The notes beneath the pieces were generated by a model, which had not been told where the DNA came from, did not search any database, and saw only the letters and a list, made by a program, of their open reading frames with translations. From assembly GCA_928724745.1 (NCBI GenBank), contig CAKMXJ010000003.1, forward strand, positions 1,550,001-1,614,000: a DNA stretch of 64,000 bases, given 5' to 3'. Shown piece by piece: positions 31,760 to 42,772 of the stretch; the first letter of the stretch is position 1; each line of letters starts with the position of its first letter. Source of the DNA: Anthracocystis setariae. Taxonomy: Eukaryota; Basidiomycota; Ustilaginomycetes; Ustilaginales; Ustilaginaceae. Both the position numbers and the translations under genes were made by a program.

Positions 31760-34102
31760 ATGTCTACAATAGCGCACTCGTTGCGCGACTACCGTTCGCC
31801 GACACGCCCGCAGCTCTTCGCCCACGCCTTCTCGCTGCCGACGGGTGAAGCGCCCATCTTGGATGCCGAGATCACCTCGTCGGTCCTCTCGCTCTCTGCC
31901 GCAAACAAGGATGGTCTCCAGGAGGACCAGGTCTATGCAGGTCGACTGACATTGACCCAGTCCTTCTTGTGTTTTGCAAGCCAGGGCGACCGCGGCCGTA
32001 GCTGTCGGATGAATCTACCGCTCTGGTGCGTGCGCCGGGTCGAACGGCTCAACACCAAGGGCACCGTGTTTGCCCTCAGCATTGTGGTTTGGCACGGCAT
32101 GAAGATCATCCTGCAGCTCAATGCGCTTCGTCCCACCTGCGAACATTTCTGTGCCGTCTTACGGGATCAGTTGCGTGCCCAGCTCGGCAATATGAAGCTG
32201 CTCAAGCCTTTCCTCTCTGGCTGCTACAGCGAGTTCCTTGTCTCGGACGACATGTCGGACTCCAAGGGTAAGCGTGCGATCGCAGATGCCTCAGCGACAC
32301 CAGCTCCAGAGGAGAACAACCCACCACAAGCCTCGGGTGCTGCCGAGCTGGAAACGGCTGCGGACAAGGAGCCGCCAAAGTACGAAGCCGGACTAGGAGC
32401 AGCATTCGGCTTTCCCGGAGACGCGCGCAAGCTCAGGGAAAAGAGCAAACTTAAGCTGTGGCGAGACTACTTTTTGGCGCACGGTCGCAACCTCACGCTA
32501 CTTCGATACCCGCAATTTCTTCGTCTTGTCCAGGTCGGTCTGCCGAACCGACTTCGCGGAGAGATCTGGGAACTGACCAGCGGGTCCATTTACAATCGGT
32601 TTGCTCATGCTGGTGAATACCAGGCGATTCTCAAGCGGTACGAAGGCGTTACGAGCACGAGTACAGAGGAGATCGAGAAGGACCTGAATCGAAGTTTGCC
32701 CGAGTACCCAGCCTACCAAACCGCGCAAGGCATCGAGACTCTGCGCAGAGTTCTGGTAGCATATAGCTGGAAGAATCCTGAGCTGGGTTACTGTCAGGCG
32801 ATGAACATCGTAGTGGCTGCCATCCTCATCTACATGAGCGAGGAGCAATGCTTCTGGCTGCTCGATACCTTGTGCGAGAGGCTGTTGCCCGGATACTATA
32901 CACAGTCGATGTCTGGTACACTGTTGGATCAAAAGGTGTTTGAGAACCTCGTTCAGCGCACTCTACCCATGATCCACGAGCATTTTGTCAAGACCGATAT
33001 CCAGCTCAGCGTTGCTTCGCTGCCGTGGTTCTTGTCGCTGTACATCAACTCGATGCCCATGATCTTTGCCTTCCGCATTGTGGATTGCTTCATGGCTATG
33101 GGACCCAAAGTGTTGTTCCAAGTCGGTCTTGCCATCCTCAAGATCAACGGAGAAGAGCTTCTGCAAGTGACCGACGATGGCGCCTTCATCAGCCTGATCA
33201 AAGGTTACTTTCGGTCGTTGGGAGATAGCGCGCATCCCAACAGCACCAACCCGCGCCATCGACAGATCACCAACTTCCAGGAGTTGTTGGTGGTTGCCTT
33301 CCGCGAGTTCGGCGTCATCACCGATGAGACAATCGCCAGTGAGCGACGTCGCTTCCGACAGGAGATTGTCCAAGAAATCGAGCTATTCGCCAAACGCAGT
33401 GCCATCCGCAACCTCAAGAATCACGGGCGCTTCACCAAGGAACAGATCGGACTCATCTATGATCAGGTGGTGGAATCGATCTACCGGGCAAGGCATGCGC
33501 CTGGTGCAATGTCGGATGCCAAGCCTAGCCCGAATGCCGGCATTGTGGCCAATGATCCGAAAGAAGTGATGGAGAAAGCACTCGCTACTGAACGTAACAA
33601 GGAAGGTGGCGAAGAGACGCTGAACGACTACAAGGAGATGCGAATCGACCTCAAGACATTCCGACTGTTCCTGGGCGAAGTGGCTACATGGGCTCGAGAC
33701 GAGTACGTTGTATCCAATGGCTTCCAAGAGCGGGTGGAGAGACGCGTGCCGGACCACGAGACGGTTGCACGACTTTTCCGGTGGTGGGACAGGGAGAAGC
33801 GTGGGACGCTGTCGTTGCAGGACATTGTAACGGGCCTAGACGGCATCATGTTCAACCAGGACGATGTGATGGCCAACATCCAGTGGTTCTTTGAGTTGCA
33901 TTCGCAAGGACGCGACTCGCTGACCAAGGACGAGGTGCTGCGACTGAGCGAGTCGCTCCTCTTCTTCTTCCGCAACGAGCCAAATGACGGGTATCTAGGC
34001 GCAGTCTCTCAATTGATCGCCCAAGCCTTTGAGCACGGAGGCGAGGGCAGCTACGAGAACAAGGCTTCGGTCTCGGTCAGCGCACCCGAAGCTTCGGCAT
34101 AA
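31760..34102 (+). CDS. GRAM-TBC-EF-hand Rab GTPase-activating protein (Gyp2/Mdr1-like)
   Basis: The 780-residue single-exon protein begins with a GRAM-like domain (about 20-140, membrane binding). It continues with a TBC domain (about 255-475) carrying both catalytic fingers: the arginine finger IEKDLNR (I305, D308, R311) and the glutamine finger YCQ (344-346). Both are intact, so GAP activity is likely. A C-terminal EF-hand-like region (about 670-745, RLFRWWDREKRGTLSLQDIV onward) matches the same domain order in yeast Gyp2/Mdr1 and animal TBC1D8/9. The target Rab cannot be inferred; the yeast relative acts on Ypt6. The ATG at 31760 is the only early start. Confidence 0.94.
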   Translation: MSTIAHSLRDYRSPTRPQLFAHAFSLPTGEAPILDAEITSSVLSLSAANKDGLQEDQVYAGRLTLTQSFLCFASQGDRGRSCRMNLPLWCVRRVERLNTKGTVFALSIVVWHGMKIILQLNALRPTCEHFCAVLRDQLRAQLGNMKLLKPFLSGCYSEFLVSDDMSDSKGKRAIADASATPAPEENNPPQASGAAELETAADKEPPKYEAGLGAAFGFPGDARKLREKSKLKLWRDYFLAHGRNLTLLRYPQFLRLVQVGLPNRLRGEIWELTSGSIYNRFAHAGEYQAILKRYEGVTSTSTEEIEKDLNRSLPEYPAYQTAQGIETLRRVLVAYSWKNPELGYCQAMNIVVAAILIYMSEEQCFWLLDTLCERLLPGYYTQSMSGTLLDQKVFENLVQRTLPMIHEHFVKTDIQLSVASLPWFLSLYINSMPMIFAFRIVDCFMAMGPKVLFQVGLAILKINGEELLQVTDDGAFISLIKGYFRSLGDSAHPNSTNPRHRQITNFQELLVVAFREFGVITDETIASERRRFRQEIVQEIELFAKRSAIRNLKNHGRFTKEQIGLIYDQVVESIYRARHAPGAMSDAKPSPNAGIVANDPKEVMEKALATERNKEGGEETLNDYKEMRIDLKTFRLFLGEVATWARDEYVVSNGFQERVERRVPDHETVARLFRWWDREKRGTLSLQDIVTGLDGIMFNQDDVMANIQWFFELHSQGRDSLTKDEVLRLSESLLFFFRNEPNDGYLGAVSQLIAQAFEHGGEGSYENKASVSVSAPEASA

Positions 34103-35595
34103 GAAGCATGCGCTTGTGTGATCCTTAGCTAGCATGATCTCGCGCAGACTTGGCAACAGCATATCAGCATGAACAATCACTCTTCGATGTCTGATGAGTA
34201 CAGTGTGCGTAGCATCACGGGCAAGAGAGGAGAGAAGCTTGGGACAGCGTGAAGGTTGCTGCCGGCCTGTCGACATGGATCAGTGTCGGATCCATTGCCA
34301 GGATGTAACAACGCGTGAAGGGGCAGCATGGAAAATGAGCTTGCTGTCAAGCAGGCAGGCAGGCAGGGGCCAGGCGCGAGGGACGGACCGGACTCGGTTT
34401 GCCTTGTGTGATAGCAAACCAGCGCGTGCGCCAGGCGAGAAGGTTGAAATTGACCTCGACTTGGAAAGAGCATGGATTGGAATTCAAACTAGGCATACGA
34501 CGCAATACAAAAAAGGCGCAAAACGACGCGTTTCAAAGATTGCATTTCGATATGTGCGTGTGTGTGTGTGTGCTGTTTGGTAACTGTATATGTGACAGTG
34601 CACGCGCCGCCCTTGAAAGATTTCTTTCAGTTGTTGGATGCGGGCCAAGGGAGTGCCTTTTTACCCGTTGGCAAGCTGCAGCGCGCCAAATCTCACACAC
34701 AGAACACAGACACACACATACACACAGAGACATTACCAAGCAGCAGCGCACGCCAGCTCGTGGCATCTTCCAAAGCTGAGCAGCCGAGGCGAGACAGTCA
34801 CACGCAAGCGCCCCCATAGTCAAATCAGACAGACACTCGGACTTGCGCTGTGCTCTGCACACGCACACTGCAACCACGCAAAACCCAACTACTGCCATTC
34901 TGCGTCGGCGTCAAGTTGGCCACTCGCTGCGGTGCAAGCAAGCCCTGCTGCCGCTGCTGCTGCTGCTGCTGCTGCTCGTTGTGCATCTGGCGGATCGCTT
35001 TCTTCGAATCGTCCGTTCTAGTCTTCTCTTCACCCTCATCTCTCCAAGCCTTTCCGTCTCCGTGGTTCGGTCGACTAGGACACCAGCGGTACCGTCGCAC
35101 GTTGGATTCCCTCCTCCAACCACCTCTCTTTTACGCCGCTCTCACCTCTTCTGGAGCCGTCACGCATTGACGATCGACCGAGTCTTGTGACCAGAGTCTC
35201 GTCCCTGTCGACTCCACTTTTCCTTGGCTTGTCAACTATCGACAACGCAAACGGTTTCCAGACAGTTGATTTGACGATTCTGCGTTTTCTGATCTCTGAT
35301 AGTCTTGTTGATCCAACAGTAGGTACGTTCTTGAAACATCGGCAACAGAGCAGCTTTGGGCCGTATGCGTTTGCGTCGACAGTGGCTGACTTGTTTCATC
35401 TTGCTCGCTGTCTTTCTCCTCTTTCTCATGCCACGTTGCTCATCCCGCTGCCGTCTACCATAGAAGCGACTCGAACACACACGACAGCCTTCCGCCAGCT
35501 ATTTTAGTCGTTTAACTCACCTTTCGTCCTCTTCCGCCAGCCCATAGCGTCTGATACGCATCTCCTCTCTATCTTCAGCGTCGCGCAGGCTCATC
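34103..35595. promoter_or_regulatory. Upstream region of the calcineurin A gene with simple repeats
   Basis: No supported gene. It contains a TG repeat (about 34553-34574), an ACAC-rich tract (about 34690-34731) and a CTG tract (about 34947-34977), then a pyrimidine-rich leader. Possible 5'UTR introns cannot be placed by eye. Confidence 0.5.
34947..34977. repeat. (CTG)n trinucleotide repeat
   Basis: About nine CTG units with one CCG interruption lie in non-coding DNA upstream of calcineurin A. Confidence 0.8.
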
Positions 35596-37488
35596 ATGTC
35601 AAATTCCGCTCAGGCTCAGGCCGAAAGGCAGCAGAGGCTCGTCAAGGCCATTGGCCAGATCACCAACAAGCCTGCACCTCCCGAGATCGATTTCACCGTC
35701 CATACGACCGATGACGGTACCCAAGTCAGCACACAGGAGCGGGTCATCAAGGACGTACAGGCGCCAGCATTCCAAAAACCCACCGACGAGCAGTTCTTCA
35801 GCTCCAAGGACCCCACCAAACCCGACATCGCTTTCCTGAAGAACCATTTCTACCGCGAAGGAAGGCTCACCGATGATCAGGCCAAGTTCATTCTCACAAG
35901 AGCCACCGAGATCTTACGGCAAGAGCCTAACCTGCTCGAAGTGGATGCCCCTATCACCGTCTGCGGTGACATTCACGGCCAGTACTACGATCTCATGAAG
36001 CTGTTCGAAGTCGGAGGCAACCCCGCCGATACCCGCTATCTCTTCCTCGGTGATTACGTTGACCGAGGTTACTTTTCCATCGAATGCGTTCTCTATCTTT
36101 GGGCGCTGAAGATCTGGTATCCAGACACTCTCTTCCTTCTTCGCGGCAACCACGAATGTCGCCATTTAACAGACTACTTTACCTTCAAGCTCGAGTGCAA
36201 GCACAAGTACTCGGAGGAGATTTACGACCTCTGCATGGAGTCCTTCTGCACCCTTCCTCTCGCGGCTGTCATGAACAAGCAGTTCCTCTGCATTCATGGT
36301 GGTCTCTCGCCCGAGCTCCAAACTTTGGACGACCTTCGCAGCATTGACCGTTTCCGCGAGCCTCCCACCCACGGCATCATGTGCGATATCCTCTGGGCTG
36401 ATCCACTGGAAGATTTTGGCTCGGAAAAGACCAACGAGAGCTTCATTCACAATCACGTCCGAGGATGCTCGTACTTCTTTACCTACAATGCCGCCTGTCA
36501 GTTCCTCGAGCGCAATCAGCTTCTCTCCATCATCAGAGCGCACGAAGCACAGGATGCAGGGTATCGTATGTACCGCAAGACAAAGACCACTGGTTTCCCG
36601 TCCGTCATGACCATCTTTTCGGCACCCAACTACCTCGACGTCTACAACAACAAGGCAGCTGTGCTCAAGTACGAGAACAACGTGATGAACATTCGTCAAT
36701 TCAACTGCACACCGCATCCCTACTGGCTTCCCAACTTCATGGACGTCTTCACCTGGAGTTTGCCCTTTGTCGGAGAGAAGATCACCGACATGCTTATCGC
36801 AATTCTCAACGTCTGCAGCAAGGAGGAGCTGGAAGAGGAGGAGGAAGAGGACGAGATTCCGATCACACCCACCTCAACAGCAGACGAGGACAATGCCGAG
36901 CGCAGAACCATCATCAAGAACAAGATCTTGGCTGTCGGCAGAATGTCTCGCGTCTTTGCGCTGTTGCGAGAAGAAGCCGAGCGCGTGTCCGAACTGAAAT
37001 CGTCGCAGGCCAGTGCCAAGTTGCCGTACGGCACCCTGGTTCTCGGCTCGGAAGGCATCAAAGACTCGATTGTCAACTTTGATGATGCTCGAAAGGTGGA
37101 TATCGAGAACGAGCGTCTGCCTCCTGATCTGATCGATGCCGATGAGGCTGGACCTGCTTCGCCTGCGGATGGTGCGCGTGTTTCATCGCCTGCCTTTGAG
37201 GACATGGCTTCGCCTGGAAGCCCAGCATCGCCTGCCACGCCAAGTTCGCCTATCGCCGGCGGTCACCGTCGCGGCCACTCGAGGACGAGCAGTTTGGGTA
37301 CCACCATGTCGAGTCCTTCCAACCGTCGTCGTTCGCTAGAGTCGACGGTCAGCATGATTCGCGAGGCACTCGAAGGTACCGATGGAGACGACAAGCATCT
37401 CGAGAAGCTCGCAAACGATATCACTTCGCCCATCACACCCAGAAGCGTCGACTCGCCCGCGCAAAGCCGTACGTACAGCAGCAAGTAA
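35596..37488 (+). CDS. CNA1: Calcineurin A catalytic subunit (PP2B phosphatase)
   Basis: This 630-residue, Ca2+/calmodulin-dependent Ser/Thr phosphatase shows all metal-site signatures: GDIHGQ (124-129), GDYVDRG (152-158) and RGNHE (183-187). It also has the [13 protein letters not shown] segment and the calcineurin B-binding helix region after [11 protein letters not shown]. The calmodulin-binding segment is at about 436-470 ([19 protein letters not shown]) and the autoinhibitory segment at about 485-510 ([16 protein letters not shown]). The N-terminal extension and a Ser/Pro/Ala-rich tail (about 515-580) are typical of fungal orthologues. The gene is intronless in the coding region. It acts in Ca2+ stress signalling with a B subunit that is not in this window. 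Confidence 0.97.
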   Translation: MSNSAQAQAERQQRLVKAIGQITNKPAPPEIDFTVHTTDDGTQVSTQERVIKDVQAPAFQKPTDEQFFSSKDPTKPDIAFLKNHFYREGRLTDDQAKFILTRATEILRQEPNLLEVDAPITVCGDIHGQYYDLMKLFEVGGNPADTRYLFLGDYVDRGYFSIECVLYLWALKIWYPDTLFLLRGNHECRHLTDYFTFKLECKHKYSEEIYDLCMESFCTLPLAAVMNKQFLCIHGGLSPELQTLDDLRSIDRFREPPTHGIMCDILWADPLEDFGSEKTNESFIHNHVRGCSYFFTYNAACQFLERNQLLSIIRAHEAQDAGYRMYRKTKTTGFPSVMTIFSAPNYLDVYNNKAAVLKYENNVMNIRQFNCTPHPYWLPNFMDVFTWSLPFVGEKITDMLIAILNVCSKEELEEEEEEDEIPITPTSTADEDNAERRTIIKNKILAVGRMSRVFALLREEAERVSELKSSQASAKLPYGTLVLGSEGIKDSIVNFDDARKVDIENERLPPDLIDADEAGPASPADGARVSSPAFEDMASPGSPASPATPSSPIAGGHRRGHSRTSSLGTTMSSPSNRRRSLESTVSMIREALEGTDGDDKHLEKLANDITSPITPRSVDSPAQSRTYSSK

Positions 37489-37799
37489 AATCGGGCACTG
37501 CATTCACTTCTTGGGTCGCTCCCAACGCCTCATCCCATAACAATTTTCCCCTTTTCTTCCCCGACTTTTCTCGTGTTTCAAAATCCCCTCACTGCATTGG
37601 TTCCCCTGTTTTGCGTCAAACCTCGCAAGCTAGCTCTTTCAACTTTACACACGATGGCAGTCACTTGCAGATGTGGAAAGTGGGTATGTGTGAATTTGTT
37701 CGATTAAGAATTTGCTGCTCGGGCGGAAAGTGTGGGTGCGGGAGGGCGGGGAATGATCAAACGTTGAGACTCGGGTGGGGGGGGGTGAGTGGAGAGCGA
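37489..37799. other. Convergent 3' region
   Basis: About 310 bp lie between the calcineurin stop and the stop of the small proline-rich gene. A G-rich patch is at about 37770-37786. No gene is seen. Confidence 0.5.
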
Positions 37800-38438
37800 T
37801 CAGCGCAAGCCACGGTCACGTTGGTCGAAGTACTGTAGATGGGAAGGATACAATAGAAAGGCAGTTGATTAGGTGCGGGTTTCAATGGAAGGTGGCAATA
37901 GAGACTAGCGGGGAGAGGCAATACTAACCTCGTCGAGTAGTTGGAAGAAGGCGGATTTGTCCTGTGGTGTGAAGTTGGAGAATTGGATGTGACCGGTAGA
38001 TTCGTTGGTGGGGTAGGAGTGGTGTACTGGAGGGTATGGTGGGGGTGGGTTGGTTATGCCTTGTTCGTTTTGCATGCGTGGTGGTAGTGCTGGTCCTGGT
38101 GCGACTGCCACTCCGCCATTGGAATGACGCGATGGCGGTGGCGGTGGTCTGTTCTTGTTAAGTGCAGATGGTGGCAGAGGAGGAACTCGGCTTCTCTGTG
38201 GAACTACGGTGGAACTGTGCTCATTCTCATCTCCCGCTGCAGCTGCTCTCGACTCAGCGTCCTTATTCCACCTCGGATTGTCGCCTTTCAGCATGGTCAT
38301 CCTATCTTGCAATCCAACTCTGTTGCTGCCGGACGCACCTGAATTCGCATCCCGCTGTTGCCGCATCTTGCCCATGGCATTATCGCCGAAGTCATCGAGC
38401 TTCTTGTTAAAGTCTTTTCGCCAGTCGTCCCACGGCAT
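37800..38438 (-). CDS. Small proline-rich protein with a conserved-looking acidic/aromatic C-terminal motif
   Basis: There are two exons: 37929-38438 and 37800-37832. The 96-bp intron has GTTAGT...CTACAG ends and phase 0. The product is 180 residues. It starts MPWDDWRKDFNKKLDDFG, has a central polyproline region (PPLPP, RPPPPP, NPPPPYPP) that could bind SH3 or WW domains, and ends FTPQDKSAFFQLLDEYFDQRDRGLR. Without splicing the last residues would be SIASPR; splicing completes the LLDEYF motif, which I take as support for the intron. I recall similar terminal motifs in fungal SH3/actin-patch-associated proteins, but cannot confirm it. Function is unknown. Confidence 0.75.
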
Positions 38439-38786
38439 GGTGTCGTCGTTGCTTTACTATGGAGCGGCTTCTTGTCAGGATGTTTTGGCAGTGTTGATGG
38501 TCGTGATGTTGAGTGCGGTGGTTGATTCTGCCAGTAGTCGCGGTTGTGGTGAAAGAAGATGATGGACGTCGCCGAGGTATCGTCGGACGATGCTTTTCGG
38601 TTGCCAAGAAGCGGCGTAGGCGGTCAAGTTGGTAGTGAACTGTGCGCGGGACTGCATTTCTGCGTGAGGCAAGAGGCAAGTGGAGGGCATATCCAACTCT
38701 CTCTCCTCGAAGGCTGGTGCTCTCGTTGGCATAGACAATTAATAGCTGATATATATGTGCATGCTGAAATCCATTCCCTATGACGT
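38439..38786. other. Upstream region of the small proline-rich gene and tRNA 5' flank
   Basis: No coding gene is seen in about 350 bp. Confidence 0.45.
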
Positions 38787-38891
38787 GGGCCAATCGTATA
38801 GTGGCTTATTATGCTGTCTTAGGGCTATCACCTCTCTACGGAGGTTGCACTAAGTTGACAGAGGTCCCCGGTTCGATTCCGGGTTGGCCCC
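38787..38891 (+). tRNA. tRNA-Pro (anticodon AGG) with a 31-bp intron
   Basis: The acceptor stem GGGCCAA pairs with TTGGCCC (38884-38890), followed by discriminator C (38891), as expected for eukaryotic tRNA-Pro. The T arm is CCCGG-TTCGATT-CCGGG (38867-38883). The anticodon stem CTGTC (38814-38818) pairs with GACAG (38857-38861), and the loop reads TT-AGG-G then T38 after removal of an intron at 38825-38855. The intron lies between positions 37 and 38, the canonical place. The D arm (38796-38812) has weak pairing, as in other Pro tRNAs. A T-run terminator follows at once. Confidence 0.93.
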
Positions 38892-38895
38892 CTTC

Positions 38896-38916
38896 TTTTT
38901 TGTTTTGTTTTTTTTC
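38896..38916 (+). terminator. RNA polymerase III terminator of the tRNA gene
   Basis: A run of six T begins five bases after the tRNA 3' end, followed by further T-runs. Confidence 0.8.
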
Positions 38917-39894
38917 ACCTCAATTTCGGCGCTGATTTTTTTAGTGCAAATATGGGATTAAATTTGTAAAGTGTTGTCTGGCCATATTTGTTTCTCAGTT
39001 CTTTTATTGTCCGTCGCGCTGGCAGCCCTTTGTGCAAATCAACTGTCATACCAAAGCTGGTAAGTGGTAGTCGCCTGGGAACCATGATCGCCTTTTGGTG
39101 CATTATAGATGTCTCGGATTTCAGGATCGACGCTATAATGACAGGGTGGCAGAGTGGTGGTGGCGAGTGACAGCGGGAGTGGTACTGTGACTACGGTATT
39201 GCAATACGCTACGCGTCTGGAGGGCGTCGGAAAACCTCGGTCAAGTTTCAGTACTGTGTCGGTACTACCGTACCTGTTGACTGCCTCGGCGGACTTTGAC
39301 AGACAGGCACCACAAATTTGCAGATCGCGTTTGCCGAGGTGTTGGGCTCAGAATCGTTGGTGCATTTGTGCTGGCGCCTTGCCACAAACTTGTTACTGCA
39401 GGACAGTAGAGTTTTGCACTCCTCGCTGTCACGGCATATCTGCTTGCCCGCTTGGCTTTTCCACAGTTAGTTTTGCGCACCATTGCCTCGAGGCTGTACT
39501 CCCGGCACGGCGACCGGCATTATAATATTGATGTGCATCCAAACGCCCAATCCTGAGTACATGGCCTAACCCTCATTTTGTATCTCGATCAGCCTGTGTA
39601 TATCTTACCGCTCCAAGTTCTCTACATCTCCCCAGCCGTCAGACACCACACCTTTCCCTTCCCTCTGAACCGCATCCATCCATCTTCACATTTAGGGCCG
39701 TCACCGCCTTTCGCCTTTCCCTGCAAGCGCCCTATAAGGGCTCAACGCACCTCGCAATACGTTCTCCAACACATTTGTTGTACAAGAGCCCCCCAGCTTC
39801 GAGCTGGCTTCGAGCCGTTACCCATTCGCCTCATCCGGTGCTGCTGGACGCGCAATCAACCACAGCTTTCGTGACATACTAGCCGTCTGACAAC
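38917..39894. promoter_or_regulatory. Upstream region of the CRH-family gene
   Basis: No supported gene. The last 300 bp are C/T-rich, as in an mRNA leader. TACTGT/TACCGTA words occur around 39250-39275. Confidence 0.5.
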
Positions 39895-42033
39895 ATGGTC
39901 ATCATGACCCGACCGACGCGAGGCTCAGCTGCCAGGCTGCTTCTCACTCTGCTGGCAGTACTCGCTCTGATTTCCACTCTTCCAGCTAGTCACGGCATCA
40001 ATGGACGATCTGCTACCCTGGTTGCCGCTCAGTCCTCCCAAATCAAGTGCAGTGCTTCGTCTCCATGTCCCTCTTCAAGTCCATGCTGCTCTGCCGAAGG
40101 CGTCTGCGGTTCGGGTGCCATGCAATGTGCAGGCGGCTGCCAACCTATGATGAGCTACAAGCCATCCTCGTGTCTGCCCAACCCAGTCTGCCGTTCGCGC
40201 CAAATGGCGATCCAGCCAAGCGACTACAACAACACCAACATGTTCATGCCGATCCTCGAATACAACGGCAATGCAACTCAATCGAGCTTTACCATCGACG
40301 CCGGTTCGCTCGGACCTGGACAGGAAGGCGTCATTCTCAAATTGACCGCGGCTCAACAGGCCAAGATCTCCACCACTGACTATCTCATGTACGGCTACGT
40401 CGAAGCCACTCTCCGACACAATGCCAGACAGGGTCTGGTGGCCACCTTCATCACCATGTCATCCACCCGCGACGAAATCGACTGGGAGTGGACCACCGCA
40501 GACTCGTCCCTGTCCAAGACCAACTACTTCTGGCAGGGCGTCATCGATTCAAGCCACGGAACTGACGTCAACACCAACAATCTCAATGTCGGAGATTGGC
40601 ACACGTACGGCCTCAACTGGACGAGTAGCCAATTGCAGTGGACCATCGATGGCAACGTCGTACGTACGCTCACACGCGCACAGGCCGGAAACACCTACCC
40701 TCGCTCTCCATCGCAGATCCAGATCAGCGCATGGGCCGGCGGCAACTCGACCAACCCCCCCGGTGTGATCTCGTGGGCTGGCGGACCGATCGACTGGACT
40801 TCGCCCGAGTACGAGAAAAACGGATACTATTGGCACGAAATCAAGCAATTCAATGTACAGTGTGCTCCTGTGAGCAGCTTGGGACTCAACAATCTTGCTG
40901 GAGCTGCAAACAGCCCCGTCACTTCGTTTGTTTACACGGGAACCAACGACACGCAGTTAGGCGAGCCTGGATTCGGTACGAGCACAGAACCTCTCAGGCT
41001 TCTTTCGAACCCAGGCGCGGATGGCTATCCCGGCTACCCCGGCTACGGCCAAACGCTCAACTCGTCAGGCAGCGGCAAGTCGGGTTTCTTCGCTACCAAT
41101 CTCAAGAAATACGGCCTACCAGTGATCGGAGGTGTGGTAGGTCTAGGACTGATCTGGGCGCTCATTGCCTATGTTCGCCGGCGTCAACGCAGAAGCAAGG
41201 CCAAAGAGGTCAGTGCAATTGGCGTGACAGGCTTGAGCGACTCGCGATTCAGCGGACCTAACTCGCCAACCAAGGCATCGACATACCAAGACATGGAGCA
41301 CGAGCCAGTCAGCAAGTGGCGAAACGAACCCAACATGAACATGATGATGGGTGGAGGTATCATGTCGGATGCTGGCGTGTCTCACCTGCAGCGGCAGACG
41401 ACTGGTTCGTCGAAGCTGTCGTCTCGTTCGGTCACAGACCGTCTGATGGGCAACCAAGCCAACAGGTATCAGCATCTGGACGCGACTGCGGAGGAAGAGG
41501 CCGTGGACGGACCATCGGATCAGAGTCACGGGCGAGGCGATGCATCTGCTTACATGATGCGGCCGATGGGCTATCAAGGAGCTGCAGATGCGGGCATGGC
41601 GCGAGAAGCATCCTATGACGCCTCCAGACGCAACGAAAGTGTCGGCTATACAGGCTCGAATGGCAGGTACATGGACCCAAGGATGGATTACACGGCCAGG
41701 TCTCCATCTCCAGCAGCAAGACCGGTGCAGCAGTTTGCGCCGTACACGCCCAACTATGCGCCGCAGACACCGTCGGCAAGGATGTACGACACACCCAACA
41801 ATTATTATACGACACCCGTGGTGCCACAGAATCCTGGATACACGTCGGCTCAAGCGCAGCAAGCGGCAGGATTCAGGTCGCACACGCCAGGATACGCGCA
41901 GATGCAAGCGCAGCAGGCGCCTGGTTACGCCACGATGCAAGCACCGTTTGGATACAATCCATATGCGACTGGGAATGCAAACATGCCAGGGTCGAACAAC
42001 GGTGGATTCTACCATCCACCCCCTCCGCGTTAA
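39895..42033 (+). CDS. CRH-family (GH16) chitin-glucan transglycosylase with transmembrane anchor
   Basis: This 712-residue protein has an ATG at 39895. It has a signal peptide (about 1-34), a Cys-rich chitin-binding-like module (CSASSPCPSSSPCCSAEGVC, about 52-71, plus further Cys) and a GH16 catalytic domain (about 100-325). The catalytic motif is DEIDWEW, with nucleophile E194 and acid/base E198. Crh1/Utr2-type enzymes link chitin to beta-1,6/1,3-glucan in the cell wall (family knowledge). After a Gly/Ser stalk comes a single membrane helix (about 407-428, GLPVIGGVVGLGLIWALIAYV) followed by RRRQRRSK. A cytoplasmic tail of about 280 residues ends in Tyr/Gln/Pro-rich degenerate repeats. There is no GPI signal at the C-terminus, unlike the yeast members. 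Confidence 0.94.
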   Translation: MVIMTRPTRGSAARLLLTLLAVLALISTLPASHGINGRSATLVAAQSSQIKCSASSPCPSSSPCCSAEGVCGSGAMQCAGGCQPMMSYKPSSCLPNPVCRSRQMAIQPSDYNNTNMFMPILEYNGNATQSSFTIDAGSLGPGQEGVILKLTAAQQAKISTTDYLMYGYVEATLRHNARQGLVATFITMSSTRDEIDWEWTTADSSLSKTNYFWQGVIDSSHGTDVNTNNLNVGDWHTYGLNWTSSQLQWTIDGNVVRTLTRAQAGNTYPRSPSQIQISAWAGGNSTNPPGVISWAGGPIDWTSPEYEKNGYYWHEIKQFNVQCAPVSSLGLNNLAGAANSPVTSFVYTGTNDTQLGEPGFGTSTEPLRLLSNPGADGYPGYPGYGQTLNSSGSGKSGFFATNLKKYGLPVIGGVVGLGLIWALIAYVRRRQRRSKAKEVSAIGVTGLSDSRFSGPNSPTKASTYQDMEHEPVSKWRNEPNMNMMMGGGIMSDAGVSHLQRQTTGSSKLSSRSVTDRLMGNQANRYQHLDATAEEEAVDGPSDQSHGRGDASAYMMRPMGYQGAADAGMAREASYDASRRNESVGYTGSNGRYMDPRMDYTARSPSPAARPVQQFAPYTPNYAPQTPSARMYDTPNNYYTTPVVPQNPGYTSAQAQQAAGFRSHTPGYAQMQAQQAPGYATMQAPFGYNPYATGNANMPGSNNGGFYHPPPPR

Positions 42034-42756
42034 TGATTGGAATGCACCAGCCTTTGGTACAAGCTTCGCTGAAAGCTGACCGACCGGCTAGCTAAAGGGG
42101 CCCGCTCAACTTTGTAGTCATGGTATTCTAGTTTAAAGGAAAAGGAATGGACATTTGTAAAGCAACGGATGGGTCGATGTGGTATCTGTGTGTGTGTGAG
42201 TGAGACTTGATACGAATGTGATGTGCCTGACTTGACCGGAATGAAGATGAAGCTGTTTGTCGAGATTGGATCGCACCGACTGAAGTGGAGGACTGCGAAG
42301 AAGCGGCGAAAGCGAGGTGAGACGTGACGTGTTTCAGAAGATGCGATTCAGGGGCGGTCGAGGGAGGGGGCTAAGACAGGGCTTTGGAACTTGACGTTCA
42401 ACACCGGCTGGGCAAGCTACAGTTGTGGTGTGGTCAGGAACAAGACAGGAGGACATGTCGACTGACTCCGACGTGCGCCTTTGTCTCGGAATTTGGGATC
42501 GGCCAAGATCCGAGCTCGAGATGTCTTTCTTGTTCAGGCCAAGGCGAATTTGGCTGGACGTTGACAGAGACAACTGACGCTCTGACAAGATGCTACAACA
42601 AGCTTGTCTTTTAACACAACTTCTGTTCGTGACGGACTTGAGCGCTATGGATCTCATTTCGATCTCCTTAGCCCCACCAAAATCCGATCTGATGGGCAGC
42701 GAGACAGCGCCGCTACCGAATTTTAACGTGACTAGCCGAGACAAGGGCGGGAGAGC

Positions 42757-42772
42757 GGGGGGGGGGGGGGGG
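42757..42772. repeat. G homopolymer (16 nt)
   Basis: An uninterrupted G run in non-coding DNA; its length may be affected by sequencing error. Confidence 0.9.
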
